Source: an uncultured Collinsella sp.
GTDB taxonomy: Bacteria; Actinomycetota; Coriobacteriia; Coriobacteriales; Coriobacteriaceae
DNA: 39,310 nt
Direction of reading: 5' to 3'
NCBI GenBank assembly: GCA_900545055.1
Contig: UQXP01000013.1
Location: 1 to 39,310, forward strand
The notes under the pieces are model-generated. The model was not told the origin of the DNA and ran no database searches. It saw only the letters and a program-made list of their open reading frames with translations. Below are positions 22,970-31,051 of the stretch, in pieces. The position numbers were made by a program, and so were the translations under genes. The stretch's first letter is position 1; each line of letters begins with the position of its first letter.

Positions 22970-24733
22970 CTAGTGCTTGCCGCCGTGACTGTTGCGCCAG
23001 ATATTGCGGCCCAGCATGAGCGCCAAAACCAGCGCGCTCACATAGCCAACAAAGCCGATGATCGGAATACCGAGCACAACAGGCTCGATGCGCGCATAGT
23101 AGACCACCGAGGAACCGATAAACAGACCGGCGATGACAATGGCCATTGACATGCGGTCGACGATGCCGCCTATCTGACGCAGCGCCTTGTCGCTACTCAT
23201 GAGCTGCAAGTTCAGCTTGAGCTGACCGCGCGTGAGCATTCGCGACGCCAGGCCCAGATACTCAGCCGCTTCGAGCGAACCCTTTGCCGCTCGGTAGCTA
23301 CTCGCCGCGAAATCGCGACTCATGTCGCGCATGCGCGCATAGGTGCTCTTCTCGTTTTTGATATGCGTCTGGATGATCTGGATCATGTTGACGTTGGGCA
23401 TGTACTCGGTCAGCAGGCCCTCGAGTGTCACCATGCCGCGCGCGAACATCGTCACCACGCTCGGCAGCTCAACGTCGTTTTTGCGCGCCAGGTTTAGCAG
23501 CGAGGTCAAAAACTCACCGATATCAAGATCCTTAAGATCGAGCCCCGCAAAGTCGGCGACGATAAAGTCCAAGTCGGACAAAAAGGCCGAATGGTCGAGC
23601 TCGGCCGAATCGCCGCGCGTCACGGCAAAGCGCATGAGCGAATCCTTGAGCTTGGGCACGTCGCCCTCGGCCACGGCGAAAATCATATCCTTGACGATAC
23701 CGCGGTCGTGACTCGACATGCGCCCGACCATGCCCAGGTCGATAAAGTAGACGATGCCGTCCTTGAGGATGATGTTTCCCGCATGCGGGTCGGCATGGAA
23801 AAAGCCATCGTCGAGTACCTGCGTCGAGTAGTCCTCGACAATCGCCGAGCCGATCTTTTCCAGGTCATAGCCCTCGGCCACCAGGCGCTCGGGATCGGCA
23901 ATGGAGATGCCGTCGATGTAGTCCATGACCACGACGTGTTCGGTGCAAAGGTCCAGGTAGGATTTGGGACACGAAACGCCGTGCACGCTTTTGTGGAAGT
24001 CATAGAAATCGTTGAGGTTTTTGGCCTCGGCCAAAAAGTTGGTCTCCTCGCGAAATGAGGTCCACAGCTCTTCGACCACACCGTGCAGGTCAACAAACTG
24101 ATCGGTGTTGACGAACTTGGAAACGATGCGCACCACCGAACGGATGATGTCGATGTCCTGCGCCATCACCTGCTGCGCGCCGGGGCGCTGCACCTTAACG
24201 GCCACGTCCTCGCCCGTCACCAGGCGGGCGCGGTGCACCTGCGCGAGCGATGCACTACCGAGCGGGTTGGGGTCGATCGCGTCGAATATCTGCCCCAGGC
24301 GCTGGCCGTATTCCTCTTCCAGACAGCGGAGCACTACCTCATACGGCACCGGGTCTACGTCGGAGCGCAGGCGGCGCAGCTCGTCGCAAAACCGCTGCGG
24401 CAAAATCTCGGAGCGGTTAGCCAGAATCTGCCCCATCTTGACGAACATGGGGCCAAGCTCTTCGAGCAGACGACGCAGGCGCACCGGCGTAAGGTTATCC
24501 CATACGCGGTACTTTTTGATCAGGCGAACGATCTGCCCAATGCGTTCGCGGCGGCCTGCCGGCGTGAGCTGGTATTCCTCGTCCGGCGCCATCGCGTCGG
24601 GCTCTTCGGGAACCATATCGACAGCACGCGGCTTCTTGCGAGCGCCCGAGACGGCGGCATCGACCTCATCGACAACCGCCGCCTCGTCACCCAAGGGATC
24701 TAGATTGTTGTAATCGGTGGTGGAATCTGCCAT
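22970..24733 (-). CDS. ABC1/UbiB-family atypical kinase
   Basis: Encodes 587 residues. UbiB/ABC1/ADCK proteins are membrane-associated protein-kinase-like ATPases, best known for supporting quinone biosynthesis. The signature KxGQ helix is present (FVKMGQILANRSEILP, Lys99-Gln102). So are the Ala-rich nucleotide loop (GSASLAQVHRA), the VAIK-like Lys (DVAVKVQRPG), FFHADPHAGNIIL (catalytic loop) and YFIDLGMVGRM (metal-binding Asp). Two hydrophobic segments close the chain (AIVIAGLFIGSSVVYYA and VLGIPIIGFVGYVSALVLALML), as is common in the family. The first ~55 residues are an acidic extension. It starts 8 nt after the phasin-like gene, so they form an operon. The client pathway is unclear, as no quinone gene is nearby. 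Confidence 0.9.
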   Translation of the reverse strand: MADSTTDYNNLDPLGDEAAVVDEVDAAVSGARKKPRAVDMVPEEPDAMAPDEEYQLTPAGRRERIGQIVRLIKKYRVWDNLTPVRLRRLLEELGPMFVKMGQILANRSEILPQRFCDELRRLRSDVDPVPYEVVLRCLEEEYGQRLGQIFDAIDPNPLGSASLAQVHRARLVTGEDVAVKVQRPGAQQVMAQDIDIIRSVVRIVSKFVNTDQFVDLHGVVEELWTSFREETNFLAEAKNLNDFYDFHKSVHGVSCPKSYLDLCTEHVVVMDYIDGISIADPERLVAEGYDLEKIGSAIVEDYSTQVLDDGFFHADPHAGNIILKDGIVYFIDLGMVGRMSSHDRGIVKDMIFAVAEGDVPKLKDSLMRFAVTRGDSAELDHSAFLSDLDFIVADFAGLDLKDLDIGEFLTSLLNLARKNDVELPSVVTMFARGMVTLEGLLTEYMPNVNMIQIIQTHIKNEKSTYARMRDMSRDFAASSYRAAKGSLEAAEYLGLASRMLTRGQLKLNLQLMSSDKALRQIGGIVDRMSMAIVIAGLFIGSSVVYYARIEPVVLGIPIIGFVGYVSALVLALMLGRNIWRNSHGGKH

Positions 24734-24741
24734 CTGCGCTG

Positions 24742-25158
24742 CTACTCGGCCTCTTCGGTGTCCTCTGCATCGTCGGGCTCAACGGACTCGACGGGCACCG
24801 AAGTCACGTTGTCCTCGACCGAATCGACGATGTCGCGCACATGGGCCAAAAAGGCCGTGCGCTCGGGGGCGGTCATAACGCGGACGCGGGCCAGGATGAG
24901 CTCGTCGAGCACGCGCTGCGCCGCAGTCTCGCCCTGCATGCCCAGACGCTCGGTCAGGTCGGAAATGGTGCCACCGGCCTGCTCGAACATATCGGACACG
25001 CTGCGGGCGATATCGGGGGTTCCGGCGTCCTTGCGAACCTGCTCGCCTTTGGTATTGAGGTCGTCAAGGACCTTCTTGCCGCCCTCGACGGCAACGGCGG
25101 CGGCGCCGAAGCCCACGTTGATGGCACCGTTAACAAGCTGATCGAATTTCATAACCAT
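24742..25158 (-). CDS. Phasin-like small helical protein
   Basis: Encodes 138 residues, mostly amphipathic helix. It starts MVMKFDQLVNGAINVGFGAAAVAVEGGKKVLDDL, continues through a charged helical region (KGEQVRKDAG, SDMFEQAGGTISDLTERLG) and ends in an acidic tail (DDAEDTEEAE). Layout and length resemble phasin-family proteins often found beside ABC1/UbiB genes in actinobacterial and clostridial genomes. ATG 25158 is chosen because GGAG lies 6 nt upstream; TTG 25170 overlaps that SD. The ubiB-like gene follows after 8 nt. No polyhydroxyalkanoate synthase is present, so a granule role is not implied; it may act as a partner of the kinase. Confidence 0.65.
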   Translation of the reverse strand: MVMKFDQLVNGAINVGFGAAAVAVEGGKKVLDDLNTKGEQVRKDAGTPDIARSVSDMFEQAGGTISDLTERLGMQGETAAQRVLDELILARVRVMTAPERTAFLAHVRDIVDSVEDNVTSVPVESVEPDDAEDTEEAE

Positions 25159-25250
25159 GGTTGGCTCCAATCATGAACAACTGCATTGGCCTTCTTGTAC
25201 CCAAGATTGAGCGAACGACACAAAATCGTTTTACCGCCGAGATAGAAATC

Positions 25251-25287
25251 GAGCGGGGCAAAGCCTTTGACGGCGTTTGTCCCGCTC
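25251..25287 (-). terminator. Hairpin terminator after the C69 dipeptidase
   Basis: GAGCGGG (25251-25257) pairs with CCCGCTC (25281-25287), extended inside by a wobble and CAAA/TTTG. The minus strand continues with GATTTCTATCTC, a weak U-rich tail. It lies 19 nt past the stop of the gene ending at 25307. Confidence 0.7.
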
Positions 25288-25306
25288 GCTCGCTGCAAGG
25301 TTGTCT

Positions 25307-26830
25307 TTACCTTACGTTGTCGTTCATCGCGAAGGAGTTCTTCATGGCACAGCTCGTGGTGTAGAGCACCTTGCCCAACAGAGCGTCGGTCTCCACGCGC
25401 ACGAGCTCGGCAAAGGCCTCGTTGGCGCGGGCGAGCTCGGCAGGCACCTCAGCCTCGGGCAGCGCGGCTACGACAGCGTCAACGTCGTGAATCTGCTTGT
25501 GCCCCATGCCGCCGACCTTCTCCTGATAATCCTCGACCGCGCGACCGCACTCATGGAAGCGAACATCGGCCAAGGCACCGATCAGGCGATTTGCCCAATA
25601 GAAATTCTCCGACGTCACGCGAGCCTGCGTGCCGGCGTAGTACTCGGGCATGGTCTCGACATTGGCGTACAGCGGCACGAGCGCGTTAAACGAGTTAGAG
25701 CCAAACGCCATCCACTGCACGGCGCGATACGCCGGCTGCGCATAGGGGCGCAGCTGCAGCACGGCAAGCTGGCTGTTGCGGTTGATGCCGATGGGACGAT
25801 AGGCGCCGCGCGTGGCGGGCGTGCCCTTGCTGCCGTAGCAGTCGTACTCCGTGCCCTGGTAGTGGCTCGAAAGCACGTACTTGATGTCCTCGATGGTCAC
25901 CTTGCGCTCGGGCACGCGGCTCCAGGGGATGTCGTCGCTCTCGGGCGCGTAGTCGGCCTCGGGACCATCCCACACATCGCTGGGGTTGAGGCAGCGTTGC
26001 ATGTACCAGGCGCGCGGCGTGTTGTAGACGTGGTCACTGTCACTGTGCGAGCCAAAGGCCTCGCGCGGACTGAAGACCGCAGCGGGACCGTCGCCCTCGA
26101 CGCCCAGCGTCAGGTCCAGATGCCACTCGGCCATCCAGGAGCGCAGGTCGGCGGAGCACATGTGGTCGGCCTGGGCGCCCTCGGCATCATCCAGGTCAAA
26201 GCTATCGATACCCAGCTGGTTGGGCATGGTCACATAGGCGTCATCGGGCACGCGCTTGGCGATCCAGTGGTGGCCGCCGATGGTCTCGAGCCACCAGATC
26301 TCGTCAACGTCACTAAAGGCGATGCCGTTGTTCTCGTAGGTACCGTAGCGCTCGAGCAGGTCGCCCAGGATACGCACGCCATCGCGGGCGGACTTGGCAT
26401 ACGGCAGCACCAGGGTCACCATATCTTCCTCGCCCAGACCGCCGGGCTGCGCCGGCACATAGCCGTCCTCGCCCTCGCTGCCCTTGGCGGGCACATAGTC
26501 CACGAGCGGATCGGCGCCACGGACGCGCTCGTTGGTGGTGAGCGTCTCGGTTGCGGACATGCCAACATTGAGCTCGTTGAAGCCGGCCTCGGCCCAAATG
26601 CCATGACCGGGGACAACGTCGGGGACGCTTGTATAACGCATGGGATTATCGGGCAGCTCAACGGTCAGGTGGCTCAGGACGCTCGTGTAGACGCGCGGCT
26701 GTTCATCGGGATGCACCACGCGCATGCGCTTGGGCTCAAACACCCCGTTGGACGAGTCCTCGTTGCGGGCGACAAGCGTCGACCCGTCGTAGCTCGCGTT
26801 CTTACCAACCAAAATCGTTGTGCACGGCAT
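25307..26830 (-). CDS. C69-family dipeptidase (PepD-like)
   Basis: Encodes 507 residues, the usual length for family C69. These are Ntn-hydrolases that cleave dipeptides with an N-terminal cysteine nucleophile; here the mature enzyme would begin at Cys3 of MPCTTILVGKNAS. Family blocks include DGSTLVARNEDS, GHGIWAEAGFNELNVGMSATET, VDEIWWLETIGGHHWIAKRVPDD, SPREAFGSHSDSDHVYNTPRAW and the YRPIGINRNSQ segment. There is no signal peptide, so it is likely cytoplasmic and acts in peptide catabolism. ATG 26830 has AAGGAGG 6 nt upstream; the ATG at 26836 overlaps that site. It is a single transcription unit. Confidence 0.93.
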   Translation of the reverse strand: MPCTTILVGKNASYDGSTLVARNEDSSNGVFEPKRMRVVHPDEQPRVYTSVLSHLTVELPDNPMRYTSVPDVVPGHGIWAEAGFNELNVGMSATETLTTNERVRGADPLVDYVPAKGSEGEDGYVPAQPGGLGEEDMVTLVLPYAKSARDGVRILGDLLERYGTYENNGIAFSDVDEIWWLETIGGHHWIAKRVPDDAYVTMPNQLGIDSFDLDDAEGAQADHMCSADLRSWMAEWHLDLTLGVEGDGPAAVFSPREAFGSHSDSDHVYNTPRAWYMQRCLNPSDVWDGPEADYAPESDDIPWSRVPERKVTIEDIKYVLSSHYQGTEYDCYGSKGTPATRGAYRPIGINRNSQLAVLQLRPYAQPAYRAVQWMAFGSNSFNALVPLYANVETMPEYYAGTQARVTSENFYWANRLIGALADVRFHECGRAVEDYQEKVGGMGHKQIHDVDAVVAALPEAEVPAELARANEAFAELVRVETDALLGKVLYTTSCAMKNSFAMNDNVR

Positions 26831-26929
26831 GCGCATCCTCCTTGAGCGAAGAAATCAAACGGCAACAGTGTATCGCTTCGGCGCAAAAAGGGCGAAACCG
26901 CGACCCCTCGAGACCCCCTCGGGACCCCT

Positions 26930-27159
26930 GTGTGCAAAAAATGCCAAATATGAGTACTGTCACCAATTTAGTAGTAGCAAATTCCATCGTCCAGGGCGCC
27001 AGAAATCCTCACTTGTCCAAAAGTTATGCAAAGTAATTCCCCAAAGGTTCAATAAAAGAGACTCCCTAACGATATTCAATATCATTAGGGAGTCAAATAG
27101 ATCTCAAAGATATGTAACCGACAAGGCAACAGTACTCATATTTGGCATTTTTTGCACAC
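26930..27159. mobile_element. MITE-like element with 31-bp terminal inverted repeats
   Basis: Positions 26930-26960 and 27129-27159 are perfect 31-bp reverse complements, starting GTGTGCAAAAAATGCC, enclosing 168 bp. The interior is clearly more AT-rich than the flanks. It holds a second palindrome, GACTCCCTAA (27060-27069) with 27085-27094, extended by GATATT/AATATC. It has no coding capacity. No convincing target-site duplication is visible, so insertion is inferred from structure and composition. It fills the gap between the C69 dipeptidase and folD. A bidirectional terminator role is also possible. Confidence 0.55.
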
Positions 27160-27197
27160 GAGGCATAGAGCCAACCCTCTAAACAGCCCGAAAACGC

Positions 27198-28052
27198 CTA
27201 TTTCGATGCGCGCTCGGCCGCCTCAATCACATGTTTAGCGAGAATCGCCGTCGTTACGGCGCCCACGCCGCCCGGCACGGGGGTGATGGAGCCGACAACC
27301 GGCTCAACAGCATCAAAATCAACGTCGCCGACCAGCTTGCCAGCGTCCTCGTCCCAATTAATGCCAACATCAATGATTGTCTGGCCCTCGCGAACCGCAT
27401 CCGCGCCAATCGTGCGCGCGCGTCCAACGGCCGCAACCACAATATCAGCCGCACGGCACTCGGAAGCCAAGTCACGCGTATGCGTATGGCACGTCGTCAC
27501 CGTGGCATTGCGAGCCGTAAGCATGGCTGCAACGGGGCGGCCAATTACCAGCGAGCGACCAACAACGGCAACCCTAGCTCCATCCAGCTCAACGCCGCAA
27601 TGGTCCAGCAACGTCAGCACGGCCTCGGCCGTGCAAGGTGCAAAGCCCTCGCCTCGCCCCGAAAGCGTGGTAAGCAGCGAGGCCGACGTCATGGAGTCAA
27701 CATCCTTGGTGGGATCGAGTGCCGCGGCAACCGCATCCTCGTCAAGCCCAGCGGGCAACGGGCGAAACATCAGGCAGCCATGAACAGCGGGGTCGGCATT
27801 GATGTCTTTAATAGCCGCCAACAGCTCGTCCTGCGAAACATCGGCGGGAAGCAAAAGGCGGCGAGCCTCAATGCCAACCTTCTCGCAGCGCTTGAGGGCG
27901 CCGCGCTCGTAGGACAGGTCGTCCTCGCGCTCGCCCACACGAACGATGGCCAGTGTCGGCACGATGCCCTGTTCGCGCAGGGCGGCGCAACGAGCGGCAA
28001 GTTCCTCGGTCAAAGCGCGGGCAACGGGAGCACCCTTGAGCAGTTCGGCCAT
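27198..28052 (-). CDS. folD: FolD-like methylene-THF dehydrogenase, cyclohydrolase residues lost
   Basis: Encodes 284 residues with the FolD fold: an N-terminal catalytic domain, then the NAD(P) domain (VAVVGRSLVIGRPVAAML, IVVAAVGRA, IIDVGIN, and the closing SITPVPGGVGAVTTAIL). The active site is unusual. The family's YxxxK reads YERGA (Tyr48, Ala52), so the lysine needed for cyclohydrolase activity is missing. The conserved Gln of LVQLPLP is replaced by Phe96 (LMFRPLP), and DVDG reads DVDS. The upstream gene fchA, ending 2 nt before this start, can supply methenyl-THF cyclohydrolase. The likely remaining role is interconversion of methylene- and methenyl-THF with NAD(P). The SD is GAGGGG before ATG 28052, overlapping the fchA stop. 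Confidence 0.88.
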   Translation of the reverse strand: MAELLKGAPVARALTEELAARCAALREQGIVPTLAIVRVGEREDDLSYERGALKRCEKVGIEARRLLLPADVSQDELLAAIKDINADPAVHGCLMFRPLPAGLDEDAVAAALDPTKDVDSMTSASLLTTLSGRGEGFAPCTAEAVLTLLDHCGVELDGARVAVVGRSLVIGRPVAAMLTARNATVTTCHTHTRDLASECRAADIVVAAVGRARTIGADAVREGQTIIDVGINWDEDAGKLVGDVDFDAVEPVVGSITPVPGGVGAVTTAILAKHVIEAAERASK

Positions 28053-28054
28053 GG

Positions 28055-28687
28055 CTATCCCCTCTTCCTTGCGGCGTCAGCAGCACGGCGCGCCAGTGCA
28101 TCGGCGCGCGGCAGCCACGTATCTAGTAGTTCATCGCACGCCGCCTCGAGTTCCTCGGCGCGCGCCCGGTCTTTCATAGATGTGGTGTTGGCAAAGAGCG
28201 TCAGACTCGCACCCTGCATGGCGGCGCGGCAGAACACGGCGCCACAAGCCACGTCGGACAGCAGTTGCCGCGAACCTTTGTCTGCCATGTCCTCGAGCAG
28301 TGCCAGCGCACGACCGCAGGCATCCATAATGCGGTACGGCGGCATGGCTGCCACATGCAACGCATCTTGAATCGCAGCCGGTCGAGCCGGATCCTCGCGC
28401 GAAATACCGTACGCCGCCGACACCTGCCCGTAGGCTCGAACATCCTCGGCAACCAAGTCGACAAGCTCCTGAGCCAGCTCGTCTGCCTGGGCAAACGCGT
28501 GCGTCAAATCGTCCGCGCGATCGGCAAGCGCGGGGTTCGTCGCCCCATAGCGAGCAACCATCCCGCAAAGCGAGGCGCCCAGCGCGCCCACAAAGGCGCT
28601 CGCGCTACCGCCGCCGGGAACCGGCTCGCGCGCGGCCAGCGCCTCGGCAAACCCACGGCAGGTCTTGTCCATCATCTCTTGGCTCAT
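28055..28687 (-). CDS. fchA: Methenyltetrahydrofolate cyclohydrolase / FTCD-C family protein
   Basis: Encodes about 210 residues of the formiminotransferase-cyclodeaminase C-terminal (FTCD_C) family. The signature PVPGGGSASAFVGALGASL near the N-terminus is the conserved folate-site loop, and the remainder is an all-helical bundle. FchA converts methenyl-THF to formyl-THF. Pairing with a FolD that lacks cyclohydrolase residues makes this role likely here, rather than cyclodeamination in histidine catabolism. ATG 28687 lies 9 nt after AAGG; ATG 28693 is the alternative with 3-nt spacing. It is first in a two-gene operon with folD. Confidence 0.87.
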   Translation of the reverse strand: MSQEMMDKTCRGFAEALAAREPVPGGGSASAFVGALGASLCGMVARYGATNPALADRADDLTHAFAQADELAQELVDLVAEDVRAYGQVSAAYGISREDPARPAAIQDALHVAAMPPYRIMDACGRALALLEDMADKGSRQLLSDVACGAVFCRAAMQGASLTLFANTTSMKDRARAEELEAACDELLDTWLPRADALARRAADAARKRG

Positions 28688-28848
28688 ACGCATGCACCTT
28701 CAAGTCATATAGATCGGTCGGGCGGCAACCGCCGGCCAACCGCATCAAACACGTAATGATGCTAAGTCTAGCCCATAAGCACATGAGCGTCAGCACACCT
28801 GGCCATCGCGGATTTCTATGACGAACGATAGGCGTCGGCGCCGCAAAC

Positions 28849-28867
28849 ATGGGACATATGGCCCACC
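28849..28867. promoter_or_regulatory. Conserved 19-bp motif upstream of lipoprotein 1
   Basis: ATGGGACATATGGCCCACC is partly palindromic around CATATG. It recurs with two changes at 29805-29823, upstream of the paralogous lipoprotein gene. It sits about 200 nt before the start. The gap 28688-29063 holds no gene I can support; TATAAG near 28905 could be a -10 box. Confidence 0.4.
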
Positions 28868-29063
28868 TTTCGAGACTCCCCAGCAGCGCAAACTGGGGCA
28901 TATCTATAAGTAAGGAACCCGTTGGGGCACGGCCGCGTAACGGCCACAAGCGATGAACGGAGGTATCGCCGCACAGCACACAAAGACATCCGCCGCCAAA
29001 ACAAACAACGCTCCAACAACCCGCGGCGCCGTGATGTCACCGACAGACAAGGAGGACGCCACC

Positions 29064-29666
29064 ATGATGAAAAAGACCCTATCGATCCTTTCCCTGTGCA
29101 TCGCCCTCTTTGCCGCACTCGCCCTTGTCGGCTGCGGCGGGAGCGCATCGGGCGGGGGCGGCAGCGCCGCTAAGAGCGAGAGTAAGGAAAAGGCCCCCGT
29201 TGCCAAGAAGACTGACTTCATTTGGTTTAAGGTCGAGATGCCCGAGGGCGCTGGCGTAAGCGACTCCGCTGGCAAGAATGCCGACAAGGTCCAACTCACT
29301 TTCCCCGAAGACGAGAACGGTTCGGCCGATCGCTTTATCCCCGTTTGGAAAAAAGCGCTGACGGCAGAGGAATCCCACGCCGACCAGGCAGAAAAGAAAG
29401 GTGATACGTTCCAGTGGAAGGATGGCGGATCCGTCGAGTATAACGGCAGGACGTGGCTCGTCGGAACATACGAGGACAACAGCGGCATCTCAACCATGCT
29501 TTTTACCGACGTTGAGCCGGGAAGCGTCTACGTTCTCATCTCGAACTTCGATCTGCATAAGAAAGAAGCCGAGGCGCTCCTCAACTCCATCGAGTTCCCC
29601 GACGACATCAAGGCGGCCGTCACCGAGGCCCGCGGCGTCGAGATTTCGAGCATCGAGATCAAGTAG
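29064..29666 (+). CDS. Putative surface lipoprotein 1
   Basis: Encodes 200 residues. The lipoprotein signal (MMKKTLSILSLCIALFAALA) ends in the lipobox LVGC with Cys24 as the lipidation site. A Gly/Ser-rich linker follows, then a beta-rich domain (about 50-200) beginning KTDFIWFKVEMPEGAGV and including VEYNGRTWLVGTYED and GSVYVLISNF. It resembles no named family I can identify, but it is clearly paralogous to the next lipoprotein. ATG 29064 follows AAGGAGG by 8 nt. A terminator separates the two copies, so each is expressed on its own. Confidence 0.85.
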   Translation: MMKKTLSILSLCIALFAALALVGCGGSASGGGGSAAKSESKEKAPVAKKTDFIWFKVEMPEGAGVSDSAGKNADKVQLTFPEDENGSADRFIPVWKKALTAEESHADQAEKKGDTFQWKDGGSVEYNGRTWLVGTYEDNSGISTMLFTDVEPGSVYVLISNFDLHKKEAEALLNSIEFPDDIKAAVTEARGVEISSIEIK

Positions 29667-29723
29667 CAAGGGTTCGCGCACGCCCGCACGCCCGCCCCAT
29701 TAAATGAACGGGTACCTCATCCC

Positions 29724-29758
29724 GGGGAGAGCCGGCAGCACCGGCCCTCCCCTCTTTT
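29724..29758 (+). terminator. Rho-independent terminator after lipoprotein 1
   Basis: GGGGAG-A-GCCGG (29724-29735) pairs with CCGGC-C-CTCCCC (29741-29752), with one mismatch and a CAGCA loop, followed by TCTTTT. Confidence 0.85.
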
Positions 29759-29804
29759 GCGCCCGGACATATTGCCACATGTCGGCGCAAATCCGACCCT
29801 CAGA

Positions 29805-29823
29805 ATGGGACACATGGCTCACC
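29805..29823. promoter_or_regulatory. Conserved 19-bp motif upstream of lipoprotein 2
   Basis: ATGGGACACATGGCTCACC matches the motif at 28849-28867 at 17 of 19 positions. It is followed 20 nt later by TACAGT, a possible -10 box near 29844. It may be a shared operator or simply a relic of the duplication. Confidence 0.4.
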
Positions 29824-29895
29824 CTTACGAGCCGCTCGCGCGTACAGTAAAGGCAGGTAATCCATGGGCGGTTACAGATCGAGGAGGACACGACC

Positions 29896-30489
29896 ATGAA
29901 AAAGAAGGCCTTTGCGATTCTCACCCTCTGCATCAGTCTCTTTGCCGCGGTTGCCCTGGTGGGTTGTGGCGGAAGCGGTGGCGCTACCGGCAGTGGCGGT
30001 GGCGGCGGAGCAGAAAAGCCAGCCGTGGATATGAGGACCGACTTCATTTGGTTTAAGGTCGAGGTCCCCGAGGGCGTCGAGGTCACCGACGTCGCAGGCG
30101 ATACCGCCGACAGGGCCCAGTTTAAGTTCACCGAGAGCGAGCACGCCAGCGATCGCTTCATCCCTGTCTTCGACCCTGACAAGAACGCCGACGAGCTGTT
30201 CGACTACGAGGCAAAGTGGAATGCCAGCTTTGAGTGGACCGAGAATGACCCCGTCAAGTACAACGGCAAGACTTGGCGCAACGCTTCCTATACACACTCG
30301 GGCGGCGTGACGACTGAGTACTTCACCGAAGCAGGCGGCGGCAGCGTCTACGTGCGCATCGACAACGTCGAGGAGCACAAGGACGCCGTCGAGACCATGA
30401 TGAAGTCTCTGGAATTTGCCGACGACATCGCCAAGGCAAAGACCGAGGCCATGGACGTCAAGCTCGACGACATCGAGATTAAGCGCTAA
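29896..30489 (+). CDS. Putative surface lipoprotein 2 (paralogue)
   Basis: Encodes 197 residues with the same plan as lipoprotein 1: signal MKKKAFAILTLCISLFAAVA, lipobox LVGC (Cys24), a Gly-rich linker, and the domain TDFIWFKVEVPEGVEV...VKYNGKTWRNASY...GSVYVRIDNV...LEFADDI. The linker is almost pure glycine. The domain is of unknown function, and the two copies have diverged in the middle third. ATG 29896 follows GAGGAGG by 8 nt. The strong terminator at 30527 closes the unit. Confidence 0.85.
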   Translation: MKKKAFAILTLCISLFAAVALVGCGGSGGATGSGGGGGAEKPAVDMRTDFIWFKVEVPEGVEVTDVAGDTADRAQFKFTESEHASDRFIPVFDPDKNADELFDYEAKWNASFEWTENDPVKYNGKTWRNASYTHSGGVTTEYFTEAGGGSVYVRIDNVEEHKDAVETMMKSLEFADDIAKAKTEAMDVKLDDIEIKR

Positions 30490-30526
30490 AGCTCCAACGG
30501 CATGCAGCAGCGCCGTTTTAGCTCAG

Positions 30527-30565
30527 CCGGGATGCAAGGTGCGACTCCTTGCATCCCGGTTTTTT
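30527..30565 (+). terminator. Rho-independent terminator after lipoprotein 2
   Basis: A perfect 13-bp stem (CCGGGATGCAAGG with its complement at 30547-30559) and 7-nt loop are followed by six T. Confidence 0.95.
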
Positions 30566-30583
30566 GCGTTCGAAAGCACCCGG

Positions 30584-30853
30584 TCACATCACCATATTGA
30601 GCACGTTGACGAATTCCTGAGCCTGGGAGTGACTGCTCAGCCTATAGGAACAGTCGGTCAGCAACCTATTACGGAGGAGCACGCGCTTACCCTTGACTCC
30701 GTTGACACCCGTAATGTCCTTGAGGTAGACGATCTTGGTATGGGTACCGAAGAAGTCGTTCTTCACGACCGCCTCGATACGATTGGGATAGATGCTTATT
30801 CCCTTGAAAACGCCGGCACCCTTATCGTGAAACAGCAGCGTGTTGTTGTCCAT
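30584..30853 (-). CDS. Small PH-like domain protein
   Basis: Encodes 89 residues. Its run of short beta strands (NTLLFHDKGAGVFKGISIYPNRIEAVV, TKIVYLKDITGV, GKRVLLRN) closed by a helix (SSHSQAQEFVNVLNMV) resembles bacterial PH/GRAM-like domains. The fold is inferred from the strand-helix pattern, not from a recognised motif. ATG 30853 is preferred because GGGGGTGA lies 5 nt upstream; GTG 30898 and ATG 30868 are in-frame alternatives. It is convergent with lipoprotein 2 and shares its terminator region. Confidence 0.6.
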   Translation of the reverse strand: MDNNTLLFHDKGAGVFKGISIYPNRIEAVVKNDFFGTHTKIVYLKDITGVNGVKGKRVLLRNRLLTDCSYRLSSHSQAQEFVNVLNMVM

Positions 30854-31051
30854 GCGTGTCACCCCCATAGGGCTCGTTAAAACTGTCTCTATGGCCACAT
30901 TTTAACCACCGCAAACCCTTTTCGCGGTCGTGCGCAGAGCACCAAAATCGTGTCCGCACGAGGCTTTAAACTAAAGACAATAAAGATGTTCGATGCGCTT
31001 GGTGGGCTCTTAGGATGTTCCTCGAATCGCCGGCATCGGAGGAGGTCTTAC

